Counted from the stretch's first letter, positions 1 to 8,143 are shown. The stretch: 64,000 bases of DNA from Fodinibacter sp038258215 (GCA_038258215.1 JBBSQC010000003.1:1-64000), one strand, 5' to 3'. Notes: generated by a model not told the origin, from the letters alone. Numbers and translations are program-made.

Positions 1-53
1 GCGGCCCCGGCGGCGGGGCCGCCGCCGACGACGACGAAACGGGGCGAGAGCAT
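1..53 (-). CDS. N-terminus of a FAD/NAD(P)-binding protein (partial)
   Basis: Reading the minus strand from an ATG at 51-53 gives MLSPRFVVVGGGPAAGA before the window ends. The run of hydrophobic beta-strand residues followed by GGGPAAGA is the classic dinucleotide-binding GxGxxA/G fold at the start of flavoprotein oxidoreductases such as geranylgeranyl-reductase or FAD monooxygenase types. Only 17 codons are visible, so neither family nor substrate can be assigned. There is no good Shine-Dalgarno, but TAGGTT ends about 9 bases upstream of the ATG, which would fit a leaderless transcript. The gene is divergent from the lipoprotein at 149. Confidence 0.5.
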   Translation of the reverse strand, partial: MLSPRFVVVGGGPAAGA

Positions 54-148
54 CGGCCCGAACCTAGCCGCCGCGGGCGATGTCACGGCCGGCGGGCCCC
101 GTTGGGTACCCTCCTGAGGGTCCGCACGAACCACCCGGGGGAAGCAAC

Positions 149-775
149 GTGACACGACCAGCACCTGTTCGACTCATCGTCGCCGCGGCCCTGACCGCGC
201 TCGCCCTCACCGGCTGCTCCGGCGGCGGGGACGACACGCCGTCCGGCAGCCCGAGCGCCGGGGGCTCGGCATCCAGCTCCGGGGCTCCCTCGACGTCGGG
301 CTCGGCCGCTCCCTCAGCGGTTCCGTCGTCGGCGGAGACGAGCGGCATCGATCCGCAGAACCCGCCGGAGCCGATCGCCAGTGCGACGGTGCCCGCCGTC
401 TCGCCCGGCGAGTCCGACCCCAAGGCCACGCTCACGGTGGACCTGCTGGGTCTGAAGCGTCAGGACGACCTCGTCGTCGCCACCTTCGCCTTCACCCCGA
501 GCTCGACGGACGACGAGGCCGACTGGCTCTACGCCTGGCTCGGGGGGCAGGGGTGGAGCCCGTATCTCGTCGACACCAAGAACCTGACCCGCCACGACGT
601 GGTCAAGAGCAAGGACGGGGTCTCCTTCGCGTCCGACTACCAGGGCAGCAAGTTCTCGTCGGGCCAGACCTGGTACGCCTTCGCCGCGTTCGCGGCCCCC
701 CCGACGGACGTCACGACGGTGGACGTCGCCGCGGTCGACGGCGCCCCGGCCTTCACCGAGGTACCCATCTCGTGA
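149..775 (+). CDS. Ser/Gly-rich lipoprotein of unknown function
   Basis: A GTG start at 149 preceded by GGGGGAAG gives MTRPAPVRLIVAAALTALAL followed by the lipobox LTGC, so this is an exported lipoprotein of 208 residues. An upstream ATG at 80 would put 23 proline/glycine residues before the signal peptide and is unlikely. After the lipid-anchored Cys comes a low-complexity Gly/Ser/Ala/Pro linker of about 50 residues, then a globular domain of about 130 residues rich in aromatic and acidic residues. I do not recognise this domain. Its stop overlaps the start of the OmpA-domain gene by 4 bases (GTGA), so the two are co-translated and probably act together at the cell surface. Confidence 0.75.
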   Translation: MTRPAPVRLIVAAALTALALTGCSGGGDDTPSGSPSAGGSASSSGAPSTSGSAAPSAVPSSAETSGIDPQNPPEPIASATVPAVSPGESDPKATLTVDLLGLKRQDDLVVATFAFTPSSTDDEADWLYAWLGGQGWSPYLVDTKNLTRHDVVKSKDGVSFASDYQGSKFSSGQTWYAFAAFAAPPTDVTTVDVAAVDGAPAFTEVPIS

Positions 776-1326
776 GGGGCCTCGCACCCGCGGGGGTCGT
801 CGTGGCGGTGCTGCTCCTGGCGGCACCGGCGTCGGCCGACACCCCCGTCGGTCAGCTCCCCACCGCGTCGCAGGCCGAGCTCGACGCGTCCGTGCACGTG
901 CTCGAGCTCAACGTCCACCAGGGCGACCTCGACGCCTCCGTCACCCAGATCGCGCAGGAGTCCACCGACGGGGGCGATGAGGTCATCACCCTCGCGTCGG
1001 ACATCCTCTTCGCGTTCGACAAGAGTGACCTCAGCAGCGCGGCCACGGCCCGGATCGAGGACCTCGTGGCGGAGGTGCCGAAGGGTGCTGCCGTCGACAT
1101 CGGCGGCTACACCGACTCCCTCGGGTCCACGGCGTACAACAAGAAGCTCTCGACCGCCCGCGCGAAGGCCGTCGCGGACGTCGTCGGCGACGCGCGCTCG
1201 GACCTCGACCTGACCGTCAAGGGGTTCGGGGAGGCCGACCCCGTCGCCCCGAACACCTCCGGTGGCGATGACGACCCGGTGGGGCGTGCGAAGAACCGCC
1301 GGGTCGAGATCCGCTACTCCCCCTGA
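772..1326 (+). CDS. OmpA-family peptidoglycan-binding protein
   Basis: A GTG start at 772 overlaps the upstream stop (GTGA). The 184-residue product begins with a Sec signal peptide (MRGLAPAGVVVAVLLLAAPA, cleavage near ASADTP). The C-terminal about 110 residues are an OmpA/MotB-type domain: a SDILFAFDKSDLS strand, GGYTDSLGS (the typical GxTDxxG), LSTARAKAV and a terminal NRRVEI, the signature that binds diaminopimelate in peptidoglycan. In Gram-positives such domains tether exported proteins to the wall. The region of about 60 residues after the signal peptide is unassigned. Coupling to the preceding lipoprotein suggests an envelope module. Confidence 0.85.
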   Translation: MRGLAPAGVVVAVLLLAAPASADTPVGQLPTASQAELDASVHVLELNVHQGDLDASVTQIAQESTDGGDEVITLASDILFAFDKSDLSSAATARIEDLVAEVPKGAAVDIGGYTDSLGSTAYNKKLSTARAKAVADVVGDARSDLDLTVKGFGEADPVAPNTSGGDDDPVGRAKNRRVEIRYSP

Positions 1327-1332
1327 CCCGCC

Positions 1333-1390
1333 CACCTAACCTCTGCTAGCAGAGGTTAGGTGCCGGACCACAGGGAGGAACCTGTGGTTC
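1333..1390. terminator. Perfect 15+15 palindrome plus second hairpin between convergent genes
   Basis: Bases 1333-1362 form a perfect inverted repeat without a loop (arm CACCTAACCTCTGCT and its reverse complement). Bases 1365-1373 and 1382-1390 form a second hairpin (ACCACAG/CTGTGGT core, 8-base loop). A further copy of the half-site AACCTCTGCT lies at 1398-1407. The block lies between the convergent OmpA and desaturase genes, so bidirectional termination is the simplest role, although there is no T-tract. The loopless symmetry would also suit a protein-binding site. Confidence 0.55.
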
Positions 1391-1446
1391 GGGACGCAAC
1401 CTCTGCTGAGCGGGGGCGCGGTCCTCGACCCGGCGGTCGCGCTCGG

Positions 1447-2787
1447 TCAGGAGCGGGCGCGGGACTTCTTCTTGCTCTTGCCCCAGGACTTCTTCAGCGA
1501 GGCGGCCACGACGTCGCGGCGTCGCCGGCCCTCGACCTTGTTGGGGAGCGAGAGCTCGACGACCTTCCAGTAGACCGACGCGACCTGCTTGGGCAGCGAC
1601 CCGGTGACGTAGGCCAGGTCGTGGCGCTCCATGAGGTCCCGGATCCGGGGGGCGATCTCGGCATACCGGTTGCTCGGCATGTCCGGGAAGAGGTGGTGCT
1701 CGATCTGGTGGCTGAGGTTGCCGCTCATCACGTGCATCGCCTTGGAGCCGGAGATGTTGCCCGATCCGAGCATCTGGCGGAGGTACCACTCGCCGCGGGT
1801 CTCGCCCTCGATCGAGGTCTTCTCGAAGGTCTCGATGCCGGGGGGGAAGTGGCCGCAGATGATGACCGTGTTGGTCCACACGTTGCGCACGAGGTTGGCG
1901 ACGAGGTTGGCCGTCAGGGTCGTGCGGGCCGAGCCCGTCGCGGCCGAGAGCGCCGGATGCACGACGTAGTCGCGGGTGGCCTGCCGCTTGATCTTGGCCC
2001 CGACCTCCTTGGCGTTGGCGCGGAACTCGGCCTTGTCCTCCTCGCTCATCCGGTCCTTCTTCGCGAGGTAGCCGCCGAGCTCGAGGTCGTAGGCCGCGAT
2101 GGAGTACTCGAAGAGCAGGGCGTTGCCCACGTGCCAGATCGGCTGGAAGAGGTGGAACGGCGTCCAGCGCTGGTCCTCGTCGACGCGCAGGATGCCGTAG
2201 CCGAGGTCGTTGTCGCGCCCGAGCACGTTGGTGAAGGTGTGGTGGATCTCGTTGTGGCTGTGCTTCCACTGCGAGGACGGGCTGGCGTTGTCCCACTCCC
2301 ACGCGGTCGAGTGGATCTTCGGGTCACGCATCCAGTCCCACTGGCCGTGCATGACGTTGTGCCCGATCTCCATGTTCTCGAGGATCTTGGCGACGGAGAG
2401 GCCGGCCGTGCCGAGCCACCAGGCCGGGCGGAAGCCCTTGACCTTGACGCCGGAGAAGAGCAGCACGGCGCGACTGCTCATCTCGAGGTAGCGCTGGGTC
2501 TTGATGACCTTGCGGATGTAGGCCGCGTCGGCCGCGCCGCGGCTGTCCATGACCTCCTTGCGCAGGGCGTCGAGCTCGACGCCGATGCCCTCGATCTGCT
2601 CGGGGCTCAGGTGCGCGGCAGGGTTGGGCCGGCCGGACTTCTTGAACTCCGGCCGCGGCGGGCGGGGGGCGGCGCTGGTCACCGTGAGGCGGGAGTTGAT
2701 GCCGTGCGGCTTGCTCGAGGCGTGCGCTGCGCCGGTGTGGTGTGGCTCGGTGGGGGAGATGCTGCGGCGTTCGGGGGCGAGGGTCAT
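1447..2787 (-). CDS. Membrane fatty-acid desaturase (DesA3/linoleoyl-CoA desaturase type)
   Basis: The product is an integral-membrane di-iron desaturase of 446 residues that inserts a double bond into acyl-CoA or acyl-lipid chains. The three histidine boxes are visible: GHNVMHG (His143, His147), WKHSHNEIHH (residues 174-183) and, near the C-terminus, SHQIEHHLFPDMPSNRY. These match the FA_desaturase family of the linoleoyl-CoA/DesA3 type. The chosen ATG at 2787 has GGAAGGA about 8 bases upstream. The upstream in-frame ATG at 2895 would add 36 residues overlapping the operator-like dyad at 2881-2894. The gene follows the reductase gene on the same strand, as in the mycobacterial Rv3230c-desA3 pair, but a 123-bp gap with its own dyad suggests separate control. 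The C-terminus is Lys/Ser/Arg-rich. Confidence 0.9.
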   Translation of the reverse strand: MTLAPERRSISPTEPHHTGAAHASSKPHGINSRLTVTSAAPRPPRPEFKKSGRPNPAAHLSPEQIEGIGVELDALRKEVMDSRGAADAAYIRKVIKTQRYLEMSSRAVLLFSGVKVKGFRPAWWLGTAGLSVAKILENMEIGHNVMHGQWDWMRDPKIHSTAWEWDNASPSSQWKHSHNEIHHTFTNVLGRDNDLGYGILRVDEDQRWTPFHLFQPIWHVGNALLFEYSIAAYDLELGGYLAKKDRMSEEDKAEFRANAKEVGAKIKRQATRDYVVHPALSAATGSARTTLTANLVANLVRNVWTNTVIICGHFPPGIETFEKTSIEGETRGEWYLRQMLGSGNISGSKAMHVMSGNLSHQIEHHLFPDMPSNRYAEIAPRIRDLMERHDLAYVTGSLPKQVASVYWKVVELSLPNKVEGRRRRDVVAASLKKSWGKSKKKSRARS

Positions 2788-2880
2788 GGTGTGGGTCCTT
2801 CCCTGTCTCGCGTGCTGGTCTGGCGGCGCTGGTCTGGGTGTCGCTGGCGGTGAACGGTGGAACGTGGCGTCTCCCCAGAT

Positions 2881-2894
2881 CGACCAATAGGTCA
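2881..2894. promoter_or_regulatory. Operator-like dyad GACC-AATA-GGTC upstream of the desaturase
   Basis: Bases 2882-2893 read GACCAATAGGTC, a dyad of 4+4 around AATA, about 95 bases upstream of the desaturase start. The same core, extended to TGACCAATAGGTCA, occurs three times at 47191-47310. The shared sequence in two unrelated intergenic regions suggests a common regulator, perhaps TetR-like, but none is encoded nearby. Confidence 0.45.
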
Positions 2895-2910
2895 CTCGGG
2901 GGGATCTGAT

Positions 2911-4074
2911 CTAGATCTCGATGTCGCACGATCCGGCGACGGCGTTGACGCAGGTCTGGATGGGCAGCTCGTCGCCCGGCTCGACCACGGTGATCTCGCC
3001 GGTGCGCAGGTCGCGGATCGCGCCCTCGCGCATGGTGAGCACGCACCCGAAGCAGATGCCCATCCGGCAGCCGCTCGGCATCAGCACGCCGGCGTCCTCG
3101 CCGGCGTCGAGGATCGCGGTCGAACCGTCGGCGTCGACCGAGACGCTGCTGTTCAGGAAGGTGACCTGGCCGCCCTCGCCCGGCTCGATGACGGTCGGTC
3201 GGAAGCGCTCGGTGTGCAGCCGCTCGGCGACACCGGCTGCCTCCCAGTGCGCCTCCGCGGCGTCGAGCAGCCCCGTCGGCCCGCAGGTCCAGGTCTCGCG
3301 CTCGCGCCAGTCGGGCACCATCGCGTCGAGGCGCGCGAGGTCGAGCACGCCGTGCGCGTCATCGAGGTTCACGGTCAGCGCGAGGCGACCGTTCCCGGCA
3401 TACCCCTCCAGCTCCCCGGCGAAGATGACGTCGGCGGCGGTGGGGGCGCAGTGCACCTGGGCGACGTCCGAGAGCTCGTCGAGGTGGTTGCGCAGCATGC
3501 CCATGACGGGGGTGATGCCGCTGCCCGCGGTGAGGAAGAGCACCTTGGCAGGAGCCGGGCTCGGCAGGGTGAAGTCACCCGTGGCCTGGTCGAGCATGAC
3601 CAGGGCGCCCGGTGCGGCGGAGCGCACGAGGTGGGTGCTGACCTTGCCGTCGGGGATCGCCTTGCTGGTGATGGCGATGCACCCGGCGGGGATGCCGGCC
3701 GCGGGCGACCCGTCGGCGCGGTGGGTCAGGCTGTAGGCGCGCCACTGCCGGACGCCGTCGATGTCGATGCCGATCCGGATGTACTGGCCGGGCACGTGGC
3801 CCAGCCAGCCCCGACCGGGCCTGATGACCACGGTGACCGCGTCGGCCGTCTCGCGGCGGATGTCGATGACCCGGCCGCGCAGGTCGGCGCCGGCGCGCAG
3901 CGGGTCGACCAGGTCGAGGTAGTCACCGGGGACGAGCGGGGTGGCAAGCGCCTCGGCGACGCGGCGGGCACCGCCCAGCAGGGCTCGGACGGGGCTCGGT
4001 GCCGCCTCGGCGCCCAGGCGCGGACGGGTCGACCCGGGCTGCCGGGTCGGTCGGTCGACGGTAGGTGCGCTCAC
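2911..4074 (-). CDS. Ferredoxin-type NADPH oxidoreductase (desaturase electron donor)
   Basis: This 387-residue flavo-iron-sulfur protein has the order FAD domain, NAD(P) domain, C-terminal plant-type [2Fe-2S] ferredoxin. Visible motifs are RAYSLTH (flavin-binding RxYS), GSGITPVMGMLR (nicotinamide side) and CRMGICFGC followed by a distal Cys in PIQTC for the cluster. The first about 65 residues are a Pro/Arg-rich extension and a short helix seen in Rv3230c-like proteins. Known family members feed electrons from NADPH to the membrane desaturase, and the desaturase gene lies directly downstream on the same strand. The start is GTG at 4074 with no clear ribosome site. Tandem TAGGTT hexamers close upstream suggest leaderless transcription. 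Confidence 0.88.
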   Translation of the reverse strand: MSAPTVDRPTRQPGSTRPRLGAEAAPSPVRALLGGARRVAEALATPLVPGDYLDLVDPLRAGADLRGRVIDIRRETADAVTVVIRPGRGWLGHVPGQYIRIGIDIDGVRQWRAYSLTHRADGSPAAGIPAGCIAITSKAIPDGKVSTHLVRSAAPGALVMLDQATGDFTLPSPAPAKVLFLTAGSGITPVMGMLRNHLDELSDVAQVHCAPTAADVIFAGELEGYAGNGRLALTVNLDDAHGVLDLARLDAMVPDWRERETWTCGPTGLLDAAEAHWEAAGVAERLHTERFRPTVIEPGEGGQVTFLNSSVSVDADGSTAILDAGEDAGVLMPSGCRMGICFGCVLTMREGAIRDLRTGEITVVEPGDELPIQTCVNAVAGSCDIEI

Positions 4075-4082
4075 GTACCCCA

Positions 4083-4120
4083 GCGTAACCTACGCTCGCG
4101 TAACCTACGAATCGGTAACC
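4083..4120. promoter_or_regulatory. Tandem GCGTAACCTACG repeats at the reductase promoter
   Basis: Two identical 12-mers GCGTAACCTACG (4083-4094 and 4098-4109) sit 15 bases apart, followed by CGGTAACC at 4113-4120. On the gene strand each reads CGTAGGTTACGC and contains TAGGTT, a plausible minus-10 element lying only about 12 bases from the GTG at 4074. They could be promoter elements or repeated binding sites. Confidence 0.4.
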
Positions 4121-4160
4121 CGAGGAACCCAAGAACCCTCTCAGGTTGCCGACCCCACCC

Positions 4161-4231
4161 GACTTATTGCGCTGTGGCCACGTTTCAGGCCTCCTGGAGG
4201 CCCCCGGAACGTGGCTGTGGGGCAATAAGTC
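4161..4231. terminator. Long imperfect hairpin with GACTTATTGC / GCAATAAGTC ends
   Basis: The outer arms GACTTATTGC (4161-4170) and GCAATAAGTC (4222-4231) pair perfectly. Inside, CCACGTT pairs with AACGTGG, and the tip GGCCTCC/GGAGGCC is self-complementary. A 7-base segment between outer and inner arms is mismatched. The 71-base element lies just downstream of the ABC transporter operon on the minus strand, where a terminator is expected. Its length and AT-rich ends also resemble a mobile or extragenic palindromic repeat. Confidence 0.5.
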
Positions 4232-4261
4232 CGGAGTGGCGGGAAAAAGGGAGGGGGTCGG

Positions 4262-5995
4262 TCAGTGGTCGCCGGCCATCAGGCGACCGATCTCGGTGCG
4301 GTCTGCGTCGGCGCCGTCCATCTCGGCCACGACGGTGCCGCCGTGGACGACCGCGATCCGGTCCGAGAGGGACAGGATCTCGTCGAGCTCGGCCGAGACG
4401 AGGAGCACGGCCGCCCCGGCGTCGCGAGCCTCGACGATGCGGCGATGGATGAACTCGATCGACCCCACGTCGACGCCACGGGTGGGCTGGGCGGCCATCA
4501 GCAGCTTGGGCTCGAAGGACATCTCGCGGGCCACGACCACCTTCTGCTTGTTGCCGCCCGAGAGCGACCCCGCGCTCTGCATCACCCCCGAGGAGCGGAT
4601 GTCGAACTCGTCGCGGAGCGTCTCCGCGTTGGCCCGCACGGCGTCGAACTGGCGCACGCCGCTCTTGGCGTACGGCGCCTGGTCGAACTCGTTGAGCACG
4701 AGGTTGTCAGCGATGGAGTAGGCCCCCACCAGCCCGTGCTTCTCACGGTTCTCGGGGATGTGGCCGACACCTGCGTGGTGGGTCTCGCGGGGGTCGGCCT
4801 TCGTGAGGTCGAGGTCACCCAGGGTCATCTGGCCGGAGATGACCTTGCGCATCCCGGCGAGGGCCTCGACGAGCTCTCGCTGACCGTTGCCCTCGACACC
4901 GGCCAGCCCGACGATCTCGCCGGCCCGGACCTCGAGGGAGAGACCGTTGACGGCCTCGAGGCCCCGGTCGTCCTTGACGTGGAGGTCGGTGATGGTCAGC
5001 ACGGTCTCCCCCGGGCTGGCCGCCGCCTTGTCGATGGAGAGGACGACCTCACGGCCGACCATCATCGTGGCCAGGCCGCGGGCATCGGTGTCCTTGGTGG
5101 CGACCTCGCCGACGACGCCCCCCTGGCGCAGCACGTAGACCCGGTCGGCCACCCCGAGCACCTCGCGCAGCTTGTGGGTGATGAACACGATCGAGGTGCC
5201 GGAGTTGGCGAGCTCCCGCATGACGGCCAGCAGCTCGTCGGTCTCCTGCGGGGTCAGCACCGCCGTGGGCTCGTCGAGGATGAGCAGGTCCACCTCGCGC
5301 GAGAGCGCCTTGAGGATCTCCACGCGCTGTTGGGTGCCCACCGGGAGGTCGTCGATCTCGCTGTCGGGGTCGACGGCGAGGCCATGCTTGTCCGAGAGGG
5401 TGCGCACCATCTCTCGCGCCGAGTCCAGGTCGAGGAACGCCCCGCCCCGGGTCTTCTCGTGCCCCAGCATCATGTTCTCGGCGACGGTCATGACCGGCAC
5501 GAGCTGGAAGTGCTGGTGCACCATGCCGATGCCCCGCTTGATGGCGTCCTTGGGGTCCTTGATCGGCGTCGTGTCGCCCTTGACGCCCACCGTGCCGCTG
5601 TCGGGGGTGATCAGGCCGAAGATCTGGTTGACGAGCGTGGACTTGCCGGCGCCGTTCTCCCCGAGCAGGGCCACGATCTCTCCGCGCTTGACGTGGATGC
5701 TGATGTCGCGGTTGGCGTGCACGCTGCCGAAGCTCTTCGAGAGACCGACGATGTCGAGCAAGGTCTCCCCGACGACTCCCTTCCCGAAGCCGGACTGCTC
5801 CGGGGGCAGGGTCCGGGCGGCCTGGGTCGTGGCCACCAGGTCGAGGTGCTCCGGGCTGGCGTCGGCGTGGGCCTCCGGGTGCGGTCGATCAGCGGATGCC
5901 GGGGTGTCGCCGTGCCCGCTGCCGCCGTGACCGGTGCCCCCCTGCCCGGTGTCGCCGGGCTCGGTGTCGCCGGGCTCGGACCTGGTCTCGCTCAT
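4262..5995 (-). CDS. ABC transporter ATPase, nucleoside (BMP/NupA type), two ABC domains
   Basis: This 578-residue cytoplasmic ATPase energises uptake through the two permeases encoded upstream. The first about 75 residues are a Gly/Asp/Pro-rich extension. Then ABC domain 1 has Walker A GENGAGKST (residues 112-120) and Walker B LLILDEPTAVL. ABC domain 2 has the degenerate P-loop GVEGNGQRE and signature LSGGNKQK. This tandem layout is typical of the YufO/RbsA-like nucleoside and sugar ATPases. The ATG at 5993-5995 shares a base with the stop of the upstream permease (TGATG), indicating coupled translation. With BMP and permeases it forms a four-part importer, most likely for purine nucleosides. 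The substrate is inferred from family and the adjacent salvage genes. Confidence 0.9.
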   Translation of the reverse strand: MSETRSEPGDTEPGDTGQGGTGHGGSGHGDTPASADRPHPEAHADASPEHLDLVATTQAARTLPPEQSGFGKGVVGETLLDIVGLSKSFGSVHANRDISIHVKRGEIVALLGENGAGKSTLVNQIFGLITPDSGTVGVKGDTTPIKDPKDAIKRGIGMVHQHFQLVPVMTVAENMMLGHEKTRGGAFLDLDSAREMVRTLSDKHGLAVDPDSEIDDLPVGTQQRVEILKALSREVDLLILDEPTAVLTPQETDELLAVMRELANSGTSIVFITHKLREVLGVADRVYVLRQGGVVGEVATKDTDARGLATMMVGREVVLSIDKAAASPGETVLTITDLHVKDDRGLEAVNGLSLEVRAGEIVGLAGVEGNGQRELVEALAGMRKVISGQMTLGDLDLTKADPRETHHAGVGHIPENREKHGLVGAYSIADNLVLNEFDQAPYAKSGVRQFDAVRANAETLRDEFDIRSSGVMQSAGSLSGGNKQKVVVAREMSFEPKLLMAAQPTRGVDVGSIEFIHRRIVEARDAGAAVLLVSAELDEILSLSDRIAVVHGGTVVAEMDGADADRTEIGRLMAGDH

Positions 5996-6993
5996 CAAGT
6001 GTCTCCCTTCACGTAGGGCTGCCCCACGGCTCCCGGGGCCCTCACCCGTCCGGCGGCGACGGCGAGGACGATGATCGTCGCGACGTAGGGGAGGGTGCCG
6101 AGGAGCTGGGGCGGGATGGAGACGCCACCGGTCTGCTGCAGCTGGGATGCCACGGCGTTGATGAAGCCGAAGAACAGGGCCATGACGAAGGCCCGCAGCG
6201 GTCGCCACGCGCCCATGATCATGATGGCCAGGGCGAGGAAGCCCCGGCCGGCGGTCATCCCGCGTTCGAAGGAGCTCGAGGCGTCCATGGACAGGTAGAC
6301 CCCCGCGAGCCCGGCGAGCGATCCCGCGAGGGTGACGTTGACGAGGCGGAGCCGCTCCACGTTGATGCCCGCGGTGTCGGCGGCCGACGGGTACTCGCCC
6401 ACGGCCCGGGTGCGCAGCCCCCACCGGGTGTGGAACAGCCCCACGTGGACGGCGATCGCCGCGATGATCGCGACGGTTGCGATCCAGCTGCGGCCGCTGA
6501 AGAAGACGCCGCCGACGAGGGGGATCTCCTTGAGCACGGGGATGTCGAGGTTGGGGATGACCCCCGGCAGGATCTCGCCGGACACGAGGTAGAACGAGGT
6601 CAGCCCGGTGGCGACGATGTTGAGCACGACACCGGCGATGATCTGGTCCATCCGCCAGCGGACCGTCGTCCACGCGAGGAACCCACCGGCCAGGAGCCCG
6701 GTGCCGATGCCGGCGAGCACGCCGACGACCATCGACCCGCTGAACGCGGCGGCGAAGAACCCGGCGAAGGCGGCGAGGAGCATCTGGCCCTCGATGCCGA
6801 TGTTGACGACACCGGAGCGCTCACCGATGACGCCAACGAGAGCGGCGAGGACGAGGGGGATGGCGTAGCCCCACGCCGCGCCGTACATCGACGGTGCGAT
6901 GTCGTTCTTCGCGTAGTAGAAGACGTAGGCGGCGACGATGACGACCGCGGCGACCACGAGCGTGGTGCGGTTCTTGGCGGCCCAGGCGTTCAC
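5995..6993 (-). CDS. ABC transporter permease, nucleoside type (second subunit)
   Basis: The 332-residue product has about nine hydrophobic helices and the BPD_transp_2 features of branched-chain amino-acid/ribose/nucleoside permeases: ERSGVVNIGIEGQML in the cytoplasmic coupling region and NVERLRLVNVTLAGSLAGLAG later. The GTG at 6993 lies one base after the stop of the first permease. Longer upstream reading in this frame is an overlap artefact. It pairs with the larger permease encoded at 6995-8143 to form the membrane channel, and its stop overlaps the ATPase start. Confidence 0.88.
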   Translation of the reverse strand: MNAWAAKNRTTLVVAAVVIVAAYVFYYAKNDIAPSMYGAAWGYAIPLVLAALVGVIGERSGVVNIGIEGQMLLAAFAGFFAAAFSGSMVVGVLAGIGTGLLAGGFLAWTTVRWRMDQIIAGVVLNIVATGLTSFYLVSGEILPGVIPNLDIPVLKEIPLVGGVFFSGRSWIATVAIIAAIAVHVGLFHTRWGLRTRAVGEYPSAADTAGINVERLRLVNVTLAGSLAGLAGVYLSMDASSSFERGMTAGRGFLALAIMIMGAWRPLRAFVMALFFGFINAVASQLQQTGGVSIPPQLLGTLPYVATIIVLAVAAGRVRAPGAVGQPYVKGDT

Positions 6994-6994
6994 G

Positions 6995-8143
6995 TCAGGA
7001 CCCCCAGCTCGTCGAGGCGACGTTGACCTTGTCGGCGCGGCTGCGGAACAGCCACTTGCCGAGCACCGGGATCGAGACCATGAGCAGGATGATCGCCAGC
7101 AGTACGTCGACGATCTCCGGCGCGATGCCGGTGTTGAACTGGAGGCCACCGGCCCCGGTGCGCAGGACGCCGACGAGGAACGCGGCGGGGATCGTCGCGA
7201 GCGGGTTGGCCCGGGCGAGGAGGGCGATGGTGATGCCGTCGAACCCGAGCGTCCCGACGATCGCGGGCTCGAAGCGGTGGAGCGTGCTCTCGGCCTCCAG
7301 GGCCCCGCCGAGGCCGGCGAGTCCGGCGCCGAGGGCCATCGAGAGCACCGTGATGGACCGGATGGACATTCCCGCGTAGCCGGCAGCGCTCTTGTTCGCC
7401 CCCACGGTGTTGAAGCGGAAGCCGAGCGTGGTGCGCGTCAGCATCCACCAGGCGAGCACCGCGAGCGCGACGGCGACGACGAAGCCGATCGGGATGCCGC
7501 CGACCGCCTTGAGCTGCGCCGCCTCGGGGATCGACTCGGTCTGCGGGATGCCGCTCGTCTTCGAGCTCTCGGCCTGGAGCGGCCCGACGACGAGCCAGAA
7601 GGTCACGCCCGCGACGATGTAGTTGAGCATGATCGTCGAGATCACCTCGTGCACGCCGCGCCAGGCCTTCAGGACACCGACGAGGAGGCCGACGAGCGCG
7701 CCGCCGAGGATGCCGGCCAGCATCCCGAGGACGGCACCGAGGAACCCGGCGCCGCCCGCGACGTAGGCCACCCAGGCACCGAAGATGGCGCCCGTCGCGA
7801 ACTGGCCCTGACCGCCGATGTTGAACAGCCCGACCCGAAGCGGCAGCACGACGGCCAGCCCGGTGAGCACGAGGGGTGCCGTCTTCTGCAGGGAACGGGT
7901 CAGCGCACCGTCGTAGACCAGGGCCTCGCGGAGCAGGGTCTCGTACGCGTACCAGGGGTTGACCCCTTGGTAGCGGATCAGCACGGCCCCGATGAGCAGC
8001 GAGATGACGAGGGCGACGACGATGACGACGCCGCTCTGGTGGCCGATCAGGTAGGCGAGCATCCCAGCGCGGTCCCGCTGCTCACGGGGCGGCTCGTCCG
8101 TGGGTGGTGGCGGCGCCTGCTCGGCGGTGCTGGTGTCGGACAT
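6995..8143 (-). CDS. ABC transporter permease, nucleoside type (first subunit)
   Basis: This 382-residue membrane protein starts at ATG 8143 with GGAG upstream. A hydrophilic N-terminus of about 45 residues (Pro/Glu-rich) precedes the first helix (SGVVIVVALVISLLIGAVLI). The coupling region LPLRVGLFNIGGQGQFATGA and the later SITVLSMALGAGLAGLGG identify it as the YufP/NupP-type permease partner. It is transcribed after the substrate-binding lipoprotein gene, with a strong hairpin in the gap, and leads directly into the second permease and ATPase genes. Confidence 0.88.
   Translation of the reverse strand: MSDTSTAEQAPPPPTDEPPREQRDRAGMLAYLIGHQSGVVIVVALVISLLIGAVLIRYQGVNPWYAYETLLREALVYDGALTRSLQKTAPLVLTGLAVVLPLRVGLFNIGGQGQFATGAIFGAWVAYVAGGAGFLGAVLGMLAGILGGALVGLLVGVLKAWRGVHEVISTIMLNYIVAGVTFWLVVGPLQAESSKTSGIPQTESIPEAAQLKAVGGIPIGFVVAVALAVLAWWMLTRTTLGFRFNTVGANKSAAGYAGMSIRSITVLSMALGAGLAGLGGALEAESTLHRFEPAIVGTLGFDGITIALLARANPLATIPAAFLVGVLRTGAGGLQFNTGIAPEIVDVLLAIILLMVSIPVLGKWLFRSRADKVNVASTSWGS

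Noticed and set aside
1360..2853. Long plus-strand frame across the desaturase
   Set aside because: It overlaps a gene with clear histidine boxes and encodes a compositionally biased Leu/Val/Asp/Arg protein. The same holds for 2857-4452, 4265-6016 and 8300-9637.
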